A stretch of 64,000 nucleotides of DNA from Juglans regia. Its lineage: Eukaryota; Streptophyta; Magnoliopsida; Fagales; Juglandaceae. This document shows, piece by piece, positions 41,262 through 54,867 of the stretch; the first letter of the stretch is position 1; every line of letters begins with the position of its first letter. The DNA is taken from positions 11,313,053-11,377,052 of the forward strand of contig NC_049905.1 of NCBI RefSeq assembly GCF_001411555.2, in the 5' to 3' direction. Position numbers and translations under genes: made by a program. The notes beneath the pieces are model-generated. The model saw nothing but the letters and a program-made list of their open reading frames with translations, did no database searches and was not told the DNA's origin.

Positions 41262-44200
41262 TCAACCTACAAAATCATGAATCATGCCTCCAAATTCCCT
41301 TCTGATATGGTGATCTTCCTGCGGTTGCTGATGCTGTGCATTCTCTGCACCATGCCTGAGACCCAGGGTCAGGGACACAGCTCCTAGTCCACTAATATCA
41401 AGCCCATTTCTCTGGTACGGCATAAAACCCATCAATGACCCATCGATGCTTGTTGGAATCTGACAATCTATTCTCGACCGCTTCTCTTGATTCCACTGTT
41501 CCGCGCTACGTCCATGTACAGTGCTCGTGGCCGAGCCTGTCCCTAAGCATTCCATTTGCTTATTACTTGGATTGTTGGAGGGTTGATCAGGATCAGGATG
41601 GTTGTTACCTTCAACAGCAGAGTTTCCATCATTCTTGCTTGGATTTTGGTTGGCATCTGCCAAGCCTTTGGTTTCAAGCATGTGTATTTCTTCTACCATT
41701 GGCTTCCAGACCCGCACTCGGGCATTTATGAACCAGTTTGACACCTGCAATTTCTCAGTCAAAATATCATTGTGGTAACAAAAGAGCAATATAGCCATAA
41801 CTCATGTTTTAATTGCAAAAGATCAATATGGCCATGACTAAAGTTTTTCATCCTTGAAACATAATTTTTTTTCTTGATAATTTATCCATTAAACTTGAGA
41901 CGGTGAAGAAAAAGTATAATAACAAAACTGTTCCAACAATCATAAATTAGTTCAGATCCTCAAGTATGTAAATGCAAGAACTCCTTGGCACAGTTGCATA
42001 TAAATTAATGATAGCGAACTTAGGAGAAAAAGAGAACTATTACTAACATATGCATAATTACATCAATTCGTAAAAGATCATTGAGCATACAAATTGTGCA
42101 ACAAACGAGACCGTACCTGGTTTCGAGATAGACCTGTTTGAGTGGCTAACATGTGCTTGTCTGTGTCAGTGGGGTACCTAAAACAGGGTTGATAAAGAGA
42201 AAAACATATTCACATAATATTACAACTTTGGAGAGATAGAGAGAGAAGTAGAGAGAGAGGCTTACGGGTGAAGAAAATGCTCAAATAGCCAAGCTCTAAG
42301 TATCGCCACTGAACGCTCTGGTAGGCCTCTCTGGGGCCTCCAGACGTGTTGTTGGGTTTCAAGAAAGCCCACATTGCCCCCACCATATTTGTGCCTTTGC
42401 AAGCTCTGGTCCAAGTACCTTAACTTTGGTGTATTTGCATCAACCTTACAATTGCTTATGCCAGTGGTAGGCAATGAAAAATCCTCCCCCGTTGCTTTTC
42501 TTATATACTTCAGCTGGTCTGTGATTGCATTCTTCAGGCATCGAAAGTGCCTAGAAACTGACCTGAGAGCCAAAGAGACGTAAGGGGTGGCAGAACTGAG
42601 ACCTGCTACTGATTCAAACGATGAAACCACCATCTGCATTTGGTGATGGTATTGCTTGTACCTTCTGCAAACCTTTCAAAAGTACAACCACAGAGAGTCA
42701 ACAATCAGGGTTTAAGATGGATTGATGAGCAATACTACTAGTTAACTAGAAGGTGTTTCATTCTCACAAGGAAGTAAAGATGAAAATACATAAATAACTA
42801 AGTGACTAGATTTGTGCCAAAGTATCCATGACACTGTACAAAAGAAGAAACTCATCAAGACAAAGTTCTATAGTTTCCAGGTAAGATAAGTTGATAAAAA
42901 TGCATAATAAGAAATTTTCATCAAGCCCTCAAGGAGAAAGAAGAGATGAAAAGTGGTGTCTACTCATCCTATGATGAGGAAAATCAATGCTGACCAAATT
43001 GGAATTGAATTCACATACGCTCTGTTTCGCAATATAATTAGGTTGCGGGACATTGCAAGACAGATTCATTGGGTCTCATACTTTCAGTTAAGTGACTTCA
43101 AAAGAAATGGTGGGAACTGTCAATTAAAAATCTTATCACAACGTCCACATGTAGAGAAGAGCTCCCAAATATTTCAAATATTTACTTGACAAAGCGGGCC
43201 ATCCATAATTGCAGTTGTTTTTTCCCTGAAGCTACACTAAAGATTCGAAGTAGTTCATTGATTATTTATCTTTCTCATTGAACCAATAAGTATTTACAGT
43301 TAACATGCTCTAAAAAGGAAATTAGGATGTAGGCTCTCATAAGAGTGAACTAGATCACTGCAGTTGTATAATAAAGCCTCGTTTGTTTTTGCAAATGAAA
43401 TGAGATAAGTTGAAATTAAAGTTAAAAGTTCAATAAAATATTGTTAAAATATATTTCTTTAATATTATTTTTGTTTTAGAATTTGAAAAATTGAATTGTT
43501 TATTTTGTGTGAGAATTTGAAAATGTTGTAATGATTATATGAGATGAGTTGATAGGAGTTGTGAAAACAAACCAGACCTAAATGTATAAGAGTGCTTGCA
43601 ATAAAATATGAACCATATTTCCCAATATTGGGCTTCAGAATCCCTTCTAGAGTGAGTTAGATCATTGTCAATCAGACTTCCATTTGATATAGTATGGATT
43701 TCACAATTCCTATTAAAATTAGATAACTTCCATAATCAATACAATCGGACGGCTTTAGAGTTGCATCAGAAGTCAGAATCGATCTATAAATTGACAGAGG
43801 AATTTCATTTTGAAATTTTAACTCGAAAGCATTTTCATTCATACTTAAAAAGAAAAGCATTTTAACTCATAAAATAAGCATATAAAAACTGCGAAAGCAA
43901 CCTAGAACCGATCAAAAGATTTAAGTCCATCTGTATTCAAAGATGACAGCAAGAAAGTAAAACAAAAATCAATAACAATTATAGAAATGGCAAAATGGAC
44001 AGGATGAAGTCTTCAGACCAATATGGATGTGCAATTGAGGGATGAGCTATGGTGTCCCATCACCTCAAAGAATGCTAACAATTGGACTTGGTCGGTCCTC
44101 TTACAACCCTAATAGATTTGGTCCAATCACTACTAAAATAGTGTGAATGCAAATGACTACACGTTTCTCACAGGCAGAAAATTGTAAATGTTGGGATTGG

Positions 44201-47200
44201 ACAGTTTTATCTGTAATCCATTTATTTTCAATATGGACCTTTATTTGTTCACATGTAATTACAGAGTTACAAGCGATGGTCTTGCAGCCTGGGGGCATTT
44301 GCTCCCCTCTCATGAGGGATGCTTGGGGAGCAAGTCTCCATAACCCAACCCCCCTTATTTGCAATGGCATCAAGTATATACTACGTTGATCTATAGCTTA
44401 ATATGACCTATATAAGCTGAAAAAGATTGTGATACCACATCTGATGAAGGATATCAAGGATTAGATGTGAAGGCATTTGTTGAAACCCATAGTGAGTGTG
44501 CACTAGGTTAATCCAGGCTATATATGCAAGTGTGGGAAGCTCAAACCATGATTAATCCCTTAATCATTATAGCTAATTTAAGTTTATTTGGGGAATAGGA
44601 AGAGTAACTTTTAATGAACCATCTTGGGACTGCCACCCTCCAAGATCAAGGAAGAAGTAAAATAACAAGAAGAATTTGTGAAAAGAGTTGACCATATCAT
44701 CTCCTACTAGGGTTTTTACATGTAATATATTTCATATGAATTGGTTCAAACCAAGCTATGATTGAGATGTATAGAACTAGGGCTTTATACAAGCAACCAA
44801 GACCAACTTTAAGGAAACTGAATAACTTGTTCAAACATACAAATAGATTGATCTATGCATCCCCAACCACAATTCAATCAGTTTTACAAGGATATTTCAA
44901 ACTTTTGACCAACAACAATATAATTTAGTTCATAATAAGATCGTTCAGAGAGCGGACGTTAGTTATGCTATCTACGGCATCATATTCATGGTCAACTACA
45001 TGGTAACATAGGAAACGGCACAACAAATAAATCCAAAGTAGATACTGTGAGAAGTACACAAAATCACCAATTAACCAACTTGGTTCCAAAGTTAAGAAGC
45101 CATTTTGTGTGTAAACAATTACTCCTATTTACTAATTATAATCAAACGCTCAACATATATTGATTATTATTACCAGGTATATGCAGTTACAATTATCATA
45201 GTAACTTTCAAAACAAAGCCCCGGACTCGGTTCCAATCCCAAAAAACATTGTATTTTTTTATTATTCTTCGGTCAATGTGGAAATTAACTCTCATGCTAT
45301 GAGAACTACTCCAAAGAGTGTCATTTTCTATATGCATGCAGTTTCACTTGGCATTTCCTTTCGTTTAAAGTTTGGAACTTCACCTAGAGCTTATATCTAG
45401 ATTTATGGTTCTGATTTTTAACAATTGTGTAGAATTATTTTGCACTTTAATCTGAACTATGACATGTGAAGCCTTGAAAATTTTCCAAACCACCTTCATA
45501 CAATTAGTTTGTTATAGACATTGAGCATACCAAATACGGGGCTCCAATAACTTTTACATATTTATACACACGAAAGTTATAATTTTTTCCAAGAATTGAA
45601 TTGATCTATTCAAAACAATAATCTTAAAAATATCTTGCAATATTCACGAACATCATTCCAATGAATCTACATATTCGTGCATTTATCTATCTATGTATCA
45701 CCAAAACACATTGATGAAAACAAGGTTTATTATTGGTAAAAGATCAATGAATAACCAACCTCCTCCTGCATATATATGAGTTTTGCCTTCTTTTGTTGGT
45801 ACTCGGGCCAAAAAGAGTCCCAAGAGCTACTCCCAAGTCTGCCTTCACCATTTATGTCATTCGAACTATAAAATGTGGAGGACGAAGCACCTGAATTATT
45901 ACCCATTATACCAACCTCAGTTTCAGTTGCGTTCAAAGCATCACTTGAAGAACTAACTTCTCCAGACATCCTCGCAGACAGCTCACGTGTTTTGGCGATT
46001 TTTGAGCCATTTGTGCCACATAGTTCATCCAACAGCTGCTGAGCAGGCTTCAAGAACTTTGAACTCTTTAAAATAGTTGCATATCCAGTGAATGGGCCGA
46101 GAGGACCTGTGTTTCGATAAGTGTTACTAGAAATCCCGACTATATCTCCGAGAGGTTTTCCATATCCTTTACTAATTATAGATGGCTTTTCTACAGCACA
46201 AAAATAACCAGACTTCATAGCTTTCAAATCTTGAGGATCTTTTGAAACTGTAGCCCTTGAGTGTAAATCTTCTGCACCACATCCCTCTCCAAACTGAGCT
46301 ACAGGCAGTTTTGAAGATGAATTTGATGAAAGCGATAGAGATAGACCCTGTGGATTGGAATCACTCACAATATTCCTCAATTCTCCATCACTCTTTTTAA
46401 CTGGAAAACCCAACTGACGACCCCACTGATGGCAATTCTCGACTGGTCTATTTGTCCAAGCACCAGAATCATTGAAACATAACACATCTGACTGATTTCC
46501 ATACGTTGGAAGTAGAGCAAGTTCATTCACACCCTCCGCCCATGTACTACGAGCAGTATCTCTGACGTTCTGCTGCACATGAGAAGCCATTTCTATACCA
46601 TCGGTTCTGTTAGAAGTGGTTAAGAAAGCATCTTGGAAACTATTTTGGTAAACTACAGATGTAAAAGGTATCTCCCTTGCATGCTTTTGTCGATCTTGAC
46701 CTGAAATCTCACTACATGGATTCTTCAATGGAGACCGAACGTCTTGGAACTCATTATAACTAGGTTTCATATATTTTGGATATGCAGAAATGTTACTTAC
46801 TTCCCCGAAAAACATAGGACTTGGAGTATTGCTCTCACTGCCCACTGAACCACTTGCATAGCTCACCATCCAATCACTGTTTTGCTGTGAACCAGGGCTT
46901 TTCCAATCTCCGCAATTCTGTGGCTCAATGGAGGCTTTAGATAAAGGATTAAAATTGGATGACATTGGGTGGGATGAATTCGCAAATGGAGCATCCTCGG
47001 CTACAATAGGCCTTCCAATTTGAGCGGCATCTATTTCTTGCTGCGCCATGGCATCTCGTTGCATTGATATAACATTTGACTTCATTGAAATATTGACCAT
47101 TTCTGGTGAATAAACAGTCGGGTCATAAAGCAAACTGGCATTATTAACATTTCGAACTTGAACAAGATCTGGGTTTAGCCTCAGGTTGAACGGTAATTGT

Positions 47201-47322
47201 TCCAAATTGTCAGGGAAATCATCTAAACGGTGAGTTGGGTTTGAACCTTGTGGCACTCTTAACTTATCACGCCGGCTTTGCTGCGCTACATGCAAATCTG
47301 GCCTAAAGCTGCTCATCTCCAT
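41262..47322 (-). CDS. BEL1-like (BELL/TALE) homeodomain transcription factor; BLH8/BLH9-like
   Basis: Four coding exons on the minus strand: 47322-45760, 42672-42266, 42177-42117 and 41744-41262. Each junction has GT-AG and keeps frame (phases 0, 2, 0), giving 837 residues. Domains: QQSRRDKLR box (14-22); SKY (about 409-435, [18 protein letters not shown]); BELL (about 505-580); TALE homeodomain (about 631-693) with the PYP loop at 657-659 and WFINAR at 681-686; C-terminal VSLTLGL (800-806); ending HDFVG. BELL proteins pair with KNOX homeodomain partners through SKY/BELL and act in the nucleus in meristem, inflorescence and organ patterning. The short exon inside the homeodomain is normal for the family. 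The N-terminal box and tail resemble PENNYWISE/POUND-FOOLISH (BLH9/BLH8), but the subgroup is an inference. The N-terminal half is long for the family. No lesion is seen. Confidence 0.92.
43375..43578. mobile_element. Tourist-like MITE in intron 1 of the BELL gene
   Basis: AGCCTCGTTTG and CAAACCAGACC ends are bounded by TAA at 43372-43374 and 43579-43581, with the window-wide core inside. It lies in the 3,087 bp first coding intron, far from the splice sites. Confidence 0.8.
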
Positions 47323-47603
47323 CGACTAAATCACTAGCCTACTCACTCTTGCATTTAAAAATACCTATTCAAATGGCGTAACAGCTCTATAGGCCCCCAA
47401 AAACCTCGATAGTGTCGGCTGCTCCAGAACTCAGAAAACACCTATATCTTTTGGCACCCCTCGTAAGCCGAATAGTGGCATTCTACGAGCACTTCCCTGC
47501 AATACCATCATGTTTAAAGTTCATAGAATCAAATTTAAATTACCAGAATAATATAAAGGCTCTTCTACATTGAACCTCAGTGTATTCATAAAATACCAGA
47601 GTC

Positions 47604-47606
<3 letters not shown>

Positions 47607-47637
<31 letters not shown>
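47607..47637. repeat. (GA)n microsatellite
   Basis: A pure AG/GA tract of about 31 bp lies in the BELL leader region. On the transcribed strand it is CT-rich. Confidence 0.9.
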
Positions 47638-47638
<1 letters not shown>

Positions 47639-47735
47639 GTGATAATAAAGAACTGATGTACGATATCGGTGGAATGTATGAAGCAAAAGACAACGAAAGC
47701 TTCGACACAAAAACTACTACACGGTACATTTCACC

Positions 47736-47757
47736 CGAGAGAGAGAGAGAGAGAGAG
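47736..47757. repeat. (GA)n microsatellite
   Basis: A second pure GA tract about 100 bp from the first. GAGA/CT repeats are common in plant leader introns and can recruit BPC-type proteins. Confidence 0.9.
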
Positions 47758-48478
47758 CCCTCTTTCGTTCTATGTCTATTGCTTGTCATTCTTTCTTACT
47801 GGTTTTACTTTTTCATGGCAACAAATCACTCTACAGCGTTCCCCAGCAAAGCGACATAATTTCGCACACGCCGCTCCCAAACTTTCCCACAAACAGTGCA
47901 ATTCACTTCCTGTCGGCATCCTTCAACAACATGATCATCACCCAAAAGCGGAAAAGAAAAAGAAAAAAGAAAAGCTCCAGATCAATACGAAACGCAAAAG
48001 ACCCTCTATCTACATGAACTACAACCGGTACTCCAGCCCTTCACGGTTCCACCATGGGGCTATCCTCCCAAGTCATACAGAAACCCTAATCCAATTCTAT
48101 AGCTAGCACTTCATAAACCCATCAAGAAAGCTACACAGTTAAGAACATACGCTCCAAGCTACAGATCCAGCTGACTGAGCTTAAACAAGCTCGAAACCTT
48201 GTCGCTGAAAAGGATCTTGAAGCTAAACTTCATATATAAACCATGTAAAAGAAGGTTATATTTTCTCGAAGTAAGATTCCAGTCTCGAACTGTCATAATT
48301 CAAGAAAGGCCCATGAAACGAAAGAGACAAACCATAAAAGAGAGCATACTTATAGTTCACACAACTCCAATCCACAGTAGATGGTTATCCATCTAGTGCC
48401 AAAGTTCAAAAAACCATTACATTTCTTCGAAAAAAACTTGGAAAAAAAAAAAGAAGAAGAGTTCGCATGTAATTTTAC

Positions 48479-51222
48479 CTCCGAAACCAAGCTACAGTAG
48501 TCTAGATCTCAATCCTCAGAAGGGCCCGATTAAACGCGAACCGGATACAAAACTCCGATTGGAATGGATTCCGGGGCCGAGTCCGGCGAGGTTACGAAGA
48601 GTGGCAGGTTAGCCATGAGAGCGAGGTTGAATCTATGAACAACAATAATTGCGGAGCAAATAATCGCCGTCAGCTTTAACGTCTAAAAGCGCGCTTACCC
48701 CTGTTTTATTAACGTATATTAGCCGTTGCTTTTAACGGCGGCTACGCTCATGTGCGTCTATGTCTCTCTGTGGGGTCCTTTCAAATCAACTGGAATCTTG
48801 CACTCAATATAATCTTGGCGTGATATAAAAGGCAGTGTGTAGTAGTTCTGAGAAACACCCTCGATAATGAACTTTAATTACCGAAGGTGCCACTCTTACG
48901 TGTGGATATTATTGAATACTAATTGTATTTATTATATTTCAATTATTATATTAATTATTGAATGTGACATTAGAAAATGTTAAGAAATTATTGGTTCAAA
49001 TGAATAAATATTGTTTTTAAAAATAACAGAAAAATTTTAATATTTCTTTAAAATAAATGTTATTTTGGAGAACTTGATAGAGTTGAGAAGTTATTTAAAT
49101 ATAATTTTTAAGATTATTTTGCTTTGAACTTTATACAAGTTTTATTTTTTTTTTTTTTTTTGTTTCAATAATCATTAGATAATAATCTGTTGAAAAAAAA
49201 TTCTAATTCTCGTACACTCTATTTAAAAAAATAGATAAATATAAATTTATGTAAGCAAATTATTTTTTTAATAATATATTTCATTCTTTTTTAAAAAAAT
49301 GCACATAATTTACACTTCGTATATCTGTACTTGTGAAATATTAAGGGCTTGTTTGGAAAAAGATAATTCAAATATAAAATTTTTAAACTAATCATTTTAA
49401 TTTTTTCAAACTAATCATTAAAATTTTTTTAAATTTTTAAATAAAAAAAAATCAAATTCTTCAAATCTAAAAAAAATTATTATAAAACTATATTATAATC
49501 ATATTTTAATTTTATAAAATTTTATTCAATTTTTTCTTTTTTTTTAAATTTATAAAATATTCAATTCAAACTATGTTTCACTATTATTTACAAATTATAT
49601 TATTATTATTCATAAAAATTTTATCTCCTCTCACTCGGATACATTTGGTTATCAAATTCATTTTAATTCATCTCAACTTATCATTATAATTTTTTTAAAT
49701 TTCATCATAAAATATAATAAATAATTTAATTTTTTTAAATTTTAAAAATATAATAATATTAAAAAATAATATTTTATAATCTCAACTCAATTCAGTTTAA
49801 CTCAATTTAATGTTCAGATACAGTGTAATAATTTCTAAACATTTTTCAGAATCAAACGTTTAACATGGCACACAAAGTTTCAGAATTTGAAGAGGAGAGA
49901 GAGAGAACCTTCGTGGCTACATGTTGACAATGACGAGAAACGGTTACGGTGTTCAAGGTTCATGAATGAACATAAAAATTTCACGTAGAGGGCAGTATGG
50001 TCAATTTGAAAAAGGCCAGATGGAGTTGAGTGGCAGAAGCGTTATTTGGTGGAAAGGCAAGTGCAGAAATTAAAAGAGACGGAGAGTGGAGAAGTCCAAG
50101 AGAAAAAAGGTAGGTGTGCGTGTCATGCAGTTAAGGAGATGTGTTTATTACAAAAGGGACCTACTTCTACTTCTACTACTACTACTACTACTTCTAGGGT
50201 TTCTGTAGTGACGTTACTCAATGACGTTCTCAACCTACAGCTGACACGTCAGGTTTGGATTGTTCCTTTTGCCGTCTTCGTCTGCTTTTACTATTCATTT
50301 CTCTCCTTTATCCTAAAAAAATCTATTTTATTCCCTCATTATTTATTGTTTAACAAGTGTAATTAAATTGAAAATTTATCTATGTAATTTTAAAGTTATC
50401 TAAATTTTATACACTTTTTTAAAAAAACTTTAAAGAAAGTTTGGAATTTATACGAAAAAATAAACTTTCCCATTGTTGATTCTACTTTTTTAATTATGAG
50501 ATTAGCCCCACTTAAAAATTTGGACGCAACTATTCGGTCTATTTTTTAACGAAATCTAATATTTAAATATTTAATTTTTAAATTAATTAATTTATCTTAA
50601 TTTAAAATATTTTTACACGTAAGATTCACGATTATTTTCAATCCAATACTTCTTTACACGCCGAATTCATAATATTTTTTAACTTCTTATAAATATAATT
50701 AAATTTATCTTAACATTTAAATACATTTAAATTCATCTTAAATAGACTCTATAAAATTTATTCTATCATCTCAATTTACTACTATTTATAAATAATTTAA
50801 TTCAATTTAATATCCAAACGAAATCTTACAATCTCAAACACAAACTCAGCACCTAACATTATTTAATTAAATTTTTCAATAACATAATTTTTTTGTTAAA
50901 ATTTTTTTTATATTAACAACATAGACTTTAAATAAGTGTACAAGTTAATTATTATTTAAAAAGTAAAGCAAAATATGTTCTATCATTTGTTAAAATTGAA
51001 ATGTTTAATTGTGAAATCAGGATATTTAGATTTTATAAAAAAACATTATATCTCAAATCAGTCTGTAGAGCACATTTAATAAAATACTTATATGACATAA
51101 TTTAATTTTAGAAAATAAATTTTAAAATTAAATTATAAATCAGATCTTGTCATTTAAATTATATGAATGATATATTCTTCACAACAACTTGATAACAAAC
51201 CAACTCTTTTATAAATGATAGC
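48479..51222. other. BELL upstream region and MITE-rich intergenic DNA
   Basis: The first ~350 bp (to about 48830) are less AT-rich and probably hold the untranslated first exon and core promoter, on the minus strand. Further out are Tourist-like copies at about 49342-49600 (border TTAAGGGCTTGTTTGG), 49636-49832 and a partial one at 50700-50830. An ACT trinucleotide run at 50170-50193 lies in an ORF without an ATG start. No gene is supported. Confidence 0.5.
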
Positions 51223-51650
51223 TATAATGTAAATTTAAATAGGAAAACTGAAAAATTGGTTCGGACCGGTTGGACCAGTTTTAAACCGGTCCAGTCTAGG
51301 ACCCGTTCTTGTAATGGGTAAACCTGTCGAAACTGGTCCGGTTCCGATTTTAGGATTTCCCGGACCGAACCCACTTGATAAAATATATATATAAATTCAT
51401 ATTTTATGTATAAGTTTTATACAAAATATTATATATATATAAGTTTTATATATGATATATGTATAATTATATATCATACATGAAATAATTTTATATTATA
51501 ATTTATAAATTATAACATAAAATGTTCATCTTAAATATTAACATTTGTAATTTGTTTGATCATATGATATTAATATAATTATATATAAGATAAGGCTATT
51601 ATAAAATAAAATTTTAATCTTAAAAATGAAAATTTAATTGATCATATATT

Positions 51651-52000
51651 ATATAGCTATACTAATATATAAAACTATAACTATTTAACTAATACTAATA
51701 GTTTAATATAGACTATAGTCATACTTATACAAATATAGTTATACTAAATCACTATAATAATAATATATAACTATACTAATAGGCTAATATTAATACTATT
51801 AGACTAGTCTAATATATTATATAGCTATACTAATAAATAATATATAAGTCTATAACTATTTAACCAATACTAATAGTTTAATATAGACTATAGTTATAAT
51901 TATACTAATATAGTTATACTAAATCATTATAACTAATACTAATATATTACTATACTTATAGGCTAATATTAATACTATTAGACTATAGTATATCAAATGT
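51651..52000. repeat. ~170 bp tandem duplication in the hAT subterminal region
   Basis: 'atatagctatactaata' at 51651 recurs at 51819, followed in both by 'aactatttaa' and 'agtttaatatagactata'. Partial extra copies continue to about 52150. Confidence 0.75.
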
Positions 52001-52904
52001 ATTACAAATATATATATTATATAGTCTAATATATAATATATTAGTATTATATATTAGACTATAATATATTAAATGTATTACAAATATATATAGTTATACT
52101 AAATCACTATAGTCTTAAGTCTATTAAATGTATTACAAATATATATAAATTTTAATTATCATTTAAAAAAAACACATTGAAAAATGAAAATAATCAAATA
52201 TTTGATAAATACGTCAAACGGCGTCGTTTCCTTACAACTAAACCCTAAAATTGTATGTCTCCTAACTTCGTAAGTGGATAGCCTCCTGCCTTTCACTTCT
52301 CAAACTCTTCTAAGTGCTCACTGCTCTCGCGGCTCGTTGCTCACTTTCAACTCTCACATCTCTCACTATCTCGTCTTTCACTCTCTCTTCTCTCAACTCT
52401 CTCAGCACATGTTTGTTTGTCGAGTCTGCCCTCTCAATGGTAAGTTTTTTTTTTTTTTTTAAATTATATGCTATGATTTTTGTGATTGGATTTTGTGATA
52501 TTGGAATTTTTGTGATTGAGTTTTCAGTTTTGTGAATATGTGATATTAAGGGTTTTTGAATCTGAAATTTATGCTTTTTTTGTGATTGTGTTTATTATTG
52601 TGTTTGTAATATTAGGGATTTGTGGGTTTGTGAAATTATTTTGAAATTATTATATATGATATTTGTGATATTAGGGGTTTTTTAATATGAATTTTACTTT
52701 GATTAGATTTTGTGATTGGGTTTGTGAAATTATGTTTTGTGATTCGGTAACTGAAATTACATTGATAGGGTTTTGTAATTTTTATACTTGAATAACATAT
52801 GTGTAGTGTGTCCTGTTTAATGTTTATCAATTGGGGTTGCGGATTTGAATACACTGTGAAGGCTCAACAATTTTCTGTTTATTTTTATTACAACAGAATC
52901 ACAG

Positions 52905-54867
52905 ATGGATCTTTCAAATAAAACAGAAATACACGGCAATATTCAACCTACAGTGAAAATGAGTCAAAGGACTATGGAATTAATGGCGACTAATGATCCG
53001 TTTTCTCCAAAATATAATGTAAGCAAGCCATCTATTGGTAGAAAAAGATCTGTAGTTTGGAATTATTTTACAAAAATTCATACTGAGGAAAAGTCAAAAC
53101 CTAGGGCTCATGTAACCTTTGTGGGATGACTTATGCTCGTGATCCTAATGTAAATGGCACAAAATCAATGTTGGGGCACTTGGAAAAAACAAGTAAGAAG
53201 TCTCCAGTTCGGAAAGTGGATAGAAAACCAAACTATATTGGGTTTCCAGTCTGGATCAAGCAATGATGGCTTGTATATATTGCTTTTAGTGTAGAGACGT
53301 ATAGAAAAGCTTTAGCAAAAATGTTGATTGTTGATGAGCTTCCTTTTAAAAATGTGGAATGTGAGGGGTTTAAGAAATTAATACTTGTTGTGCAACCTAG
53401 ATTTAATGCGATTCCATCACGTATAACGGTTGTGAAATATATTTATAATATTTATTTGAGAAAGAAAGACAAGCTGAAAAGTGCTCTTAAAGGGCAGCGC
53501 ATTTGTCTAACCACGGATACATGGACATCCGTGTAAAATTTTAACTACATGTATCTCACTGCACATTTTATTGATAAAGATTGGAACATGCACAAAAAAA
53601 TTATCAGTTGTTGCAAGGTTGAAAACTATAAGGGTGAGACACTAGGTAAACAAATTGAGATGTGTTTGCTTGAATGGGGGAGGCCCAAAATATTTACAAT
53701 TACATTTGATAATACAAGTTCAAATAATGGGACAATTTCGTATCTCAAAATAAAGTCAAGGAATAGAAGGGATACGATTTTGGAACATGAGTTATTGCAT
53801 ATGAGATGTTGTACTCATATCTTGAACTTGATTGTTCGGGATGGATTGAAAGAATATGATCAATCAATTGCAATAATTATAGGAGTTGTGAAGTAAGTGA
53901 AATCATCTCCACAAAAGTGGAACACATTTAAGCAATATTGTGACAGTGAGAATATTACTTGTAAAAGTAGTGTATGCTTAGATGTAGCAACCTGTTGGAA
54001 ATCCACTTATATGATATTGGATATGACTTAAAAGTTTCAAAAAGCATTTCAACGGCTAGAGGATAATGATTCGGGATATGTTAAGAGTGTTGGGGATGAT
54101 GATAGTGAGGATGATGATGGTGTTAGTGAGTTGGGTAAAGGAGGAGCATCCAAGTTAGGGCCTCCAACCATGGATGATTCGGATAAGAGTAGGTTATTTA
54201 TAAAATTTTTGAAACTTTTTTACGATAAAACCTTGCGTTTCTTAGGGACCAATTATGTCAATTGCAACAGTTTTGTATTTGAGCTATCAACAATTCAAAC
54301 TGCAATTATTTTGGAGTGTGTGGAAGGGTCTCATAATTTGAGGACAATGTCATTTAATATGAAATTTAAATGTGAGAAGTATTGAAAAAATAAATATTTT
54401 GTTGTATGTTGGGTTGGTTCTTGATCCTTGATATAAAATGCGTTGTCTAACGCATGTTTTTGAAGGATTATATGAGAATAATAGTTCAAAAGTTATTATG
54501 TTGAAGCGTTTGGAGTCGAAAAACTCCTTGGAAACTAAATCTGAATTAAACAGATATTTATGTGAAAAATGTGAAGAAGATAATATGAAATTCGACATGT
54601 TGACTTGATGAAAGGTCAACTCCATTAGATACTGCGTGCTTTCAAGAGTTGCCAGGGATGTTCTTGCAGTCATGATATCTACAGTGGCCTCTGAGTCAGC
54701 TTTTAGCACAACAGGTTGAGTATTTCATCATTTTTGCAGTAGCCTATCTCCACTTATGGTAGAAGCCTTTATTTGTACACAAAATATGCTCCGTTCTTCT
54801 GTCCCGATTAACATTCGCACTTTAATGGATGATGTTGAGAAGTTTGAGAAAATTGATACAGGTATGT
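52905..54867 (+). pseudogene. hAT (Ac/RICESLEEPER-like) transposase pseudogene
   Basis: ATG at 52905 follows a likely intron (donor ATG|GTAAGT near 52440, acceptor CAACAG at 52896). The BED zinc-finger region reads KRSVVWNYFTKIH, but the first CxxC pair is missing and the frame stops at 53127-53129. The catalytic region includes LTTDTWTSV, then a stop, then YLTAHFIDKDWNMHKKI, CLLEWG and FTITFDNTSSN (53700). The tail contains STVASESAFSTTG-type hAT dimerisation sequence (about 54680-54720) split over frames. At least five stops or shifts block translation. The family would cut and paste DNA with 8 bp target duplications; this copy cannot. It resembles domesticated RICESLEEPER proteins but is not intact like them. 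Confidence 0.85.

Larger units (their letters stand above)
47497..48478 (-). other. Probable 5'UTR intron of the BELL gene
   Basis: On the minus strand, GGAG|GTAAAATT at 48479/48478 is a plausible donor and TTGCAG|GGAAGTG at 47497/47496 a plausible acceptor, about 175 bp upstream of the ATG. A leader intron is frequent in BELL genes. The segment contains two GA tracts. This is an inference from splice-site quality only. Confidence 0.45.

Noticed and set aside
42953..43189. 78-codon ORF in intron 1 of the BELL gene
   Set aside because: It lies on the opposite strand, has no recognisable similarity and is intronic.
50046..50366. 106-codon ORF with a threonine run
   Set aside because: It begins at TTG, and the threonine run comes from a short ACT microsatellite. 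No domain is seen.
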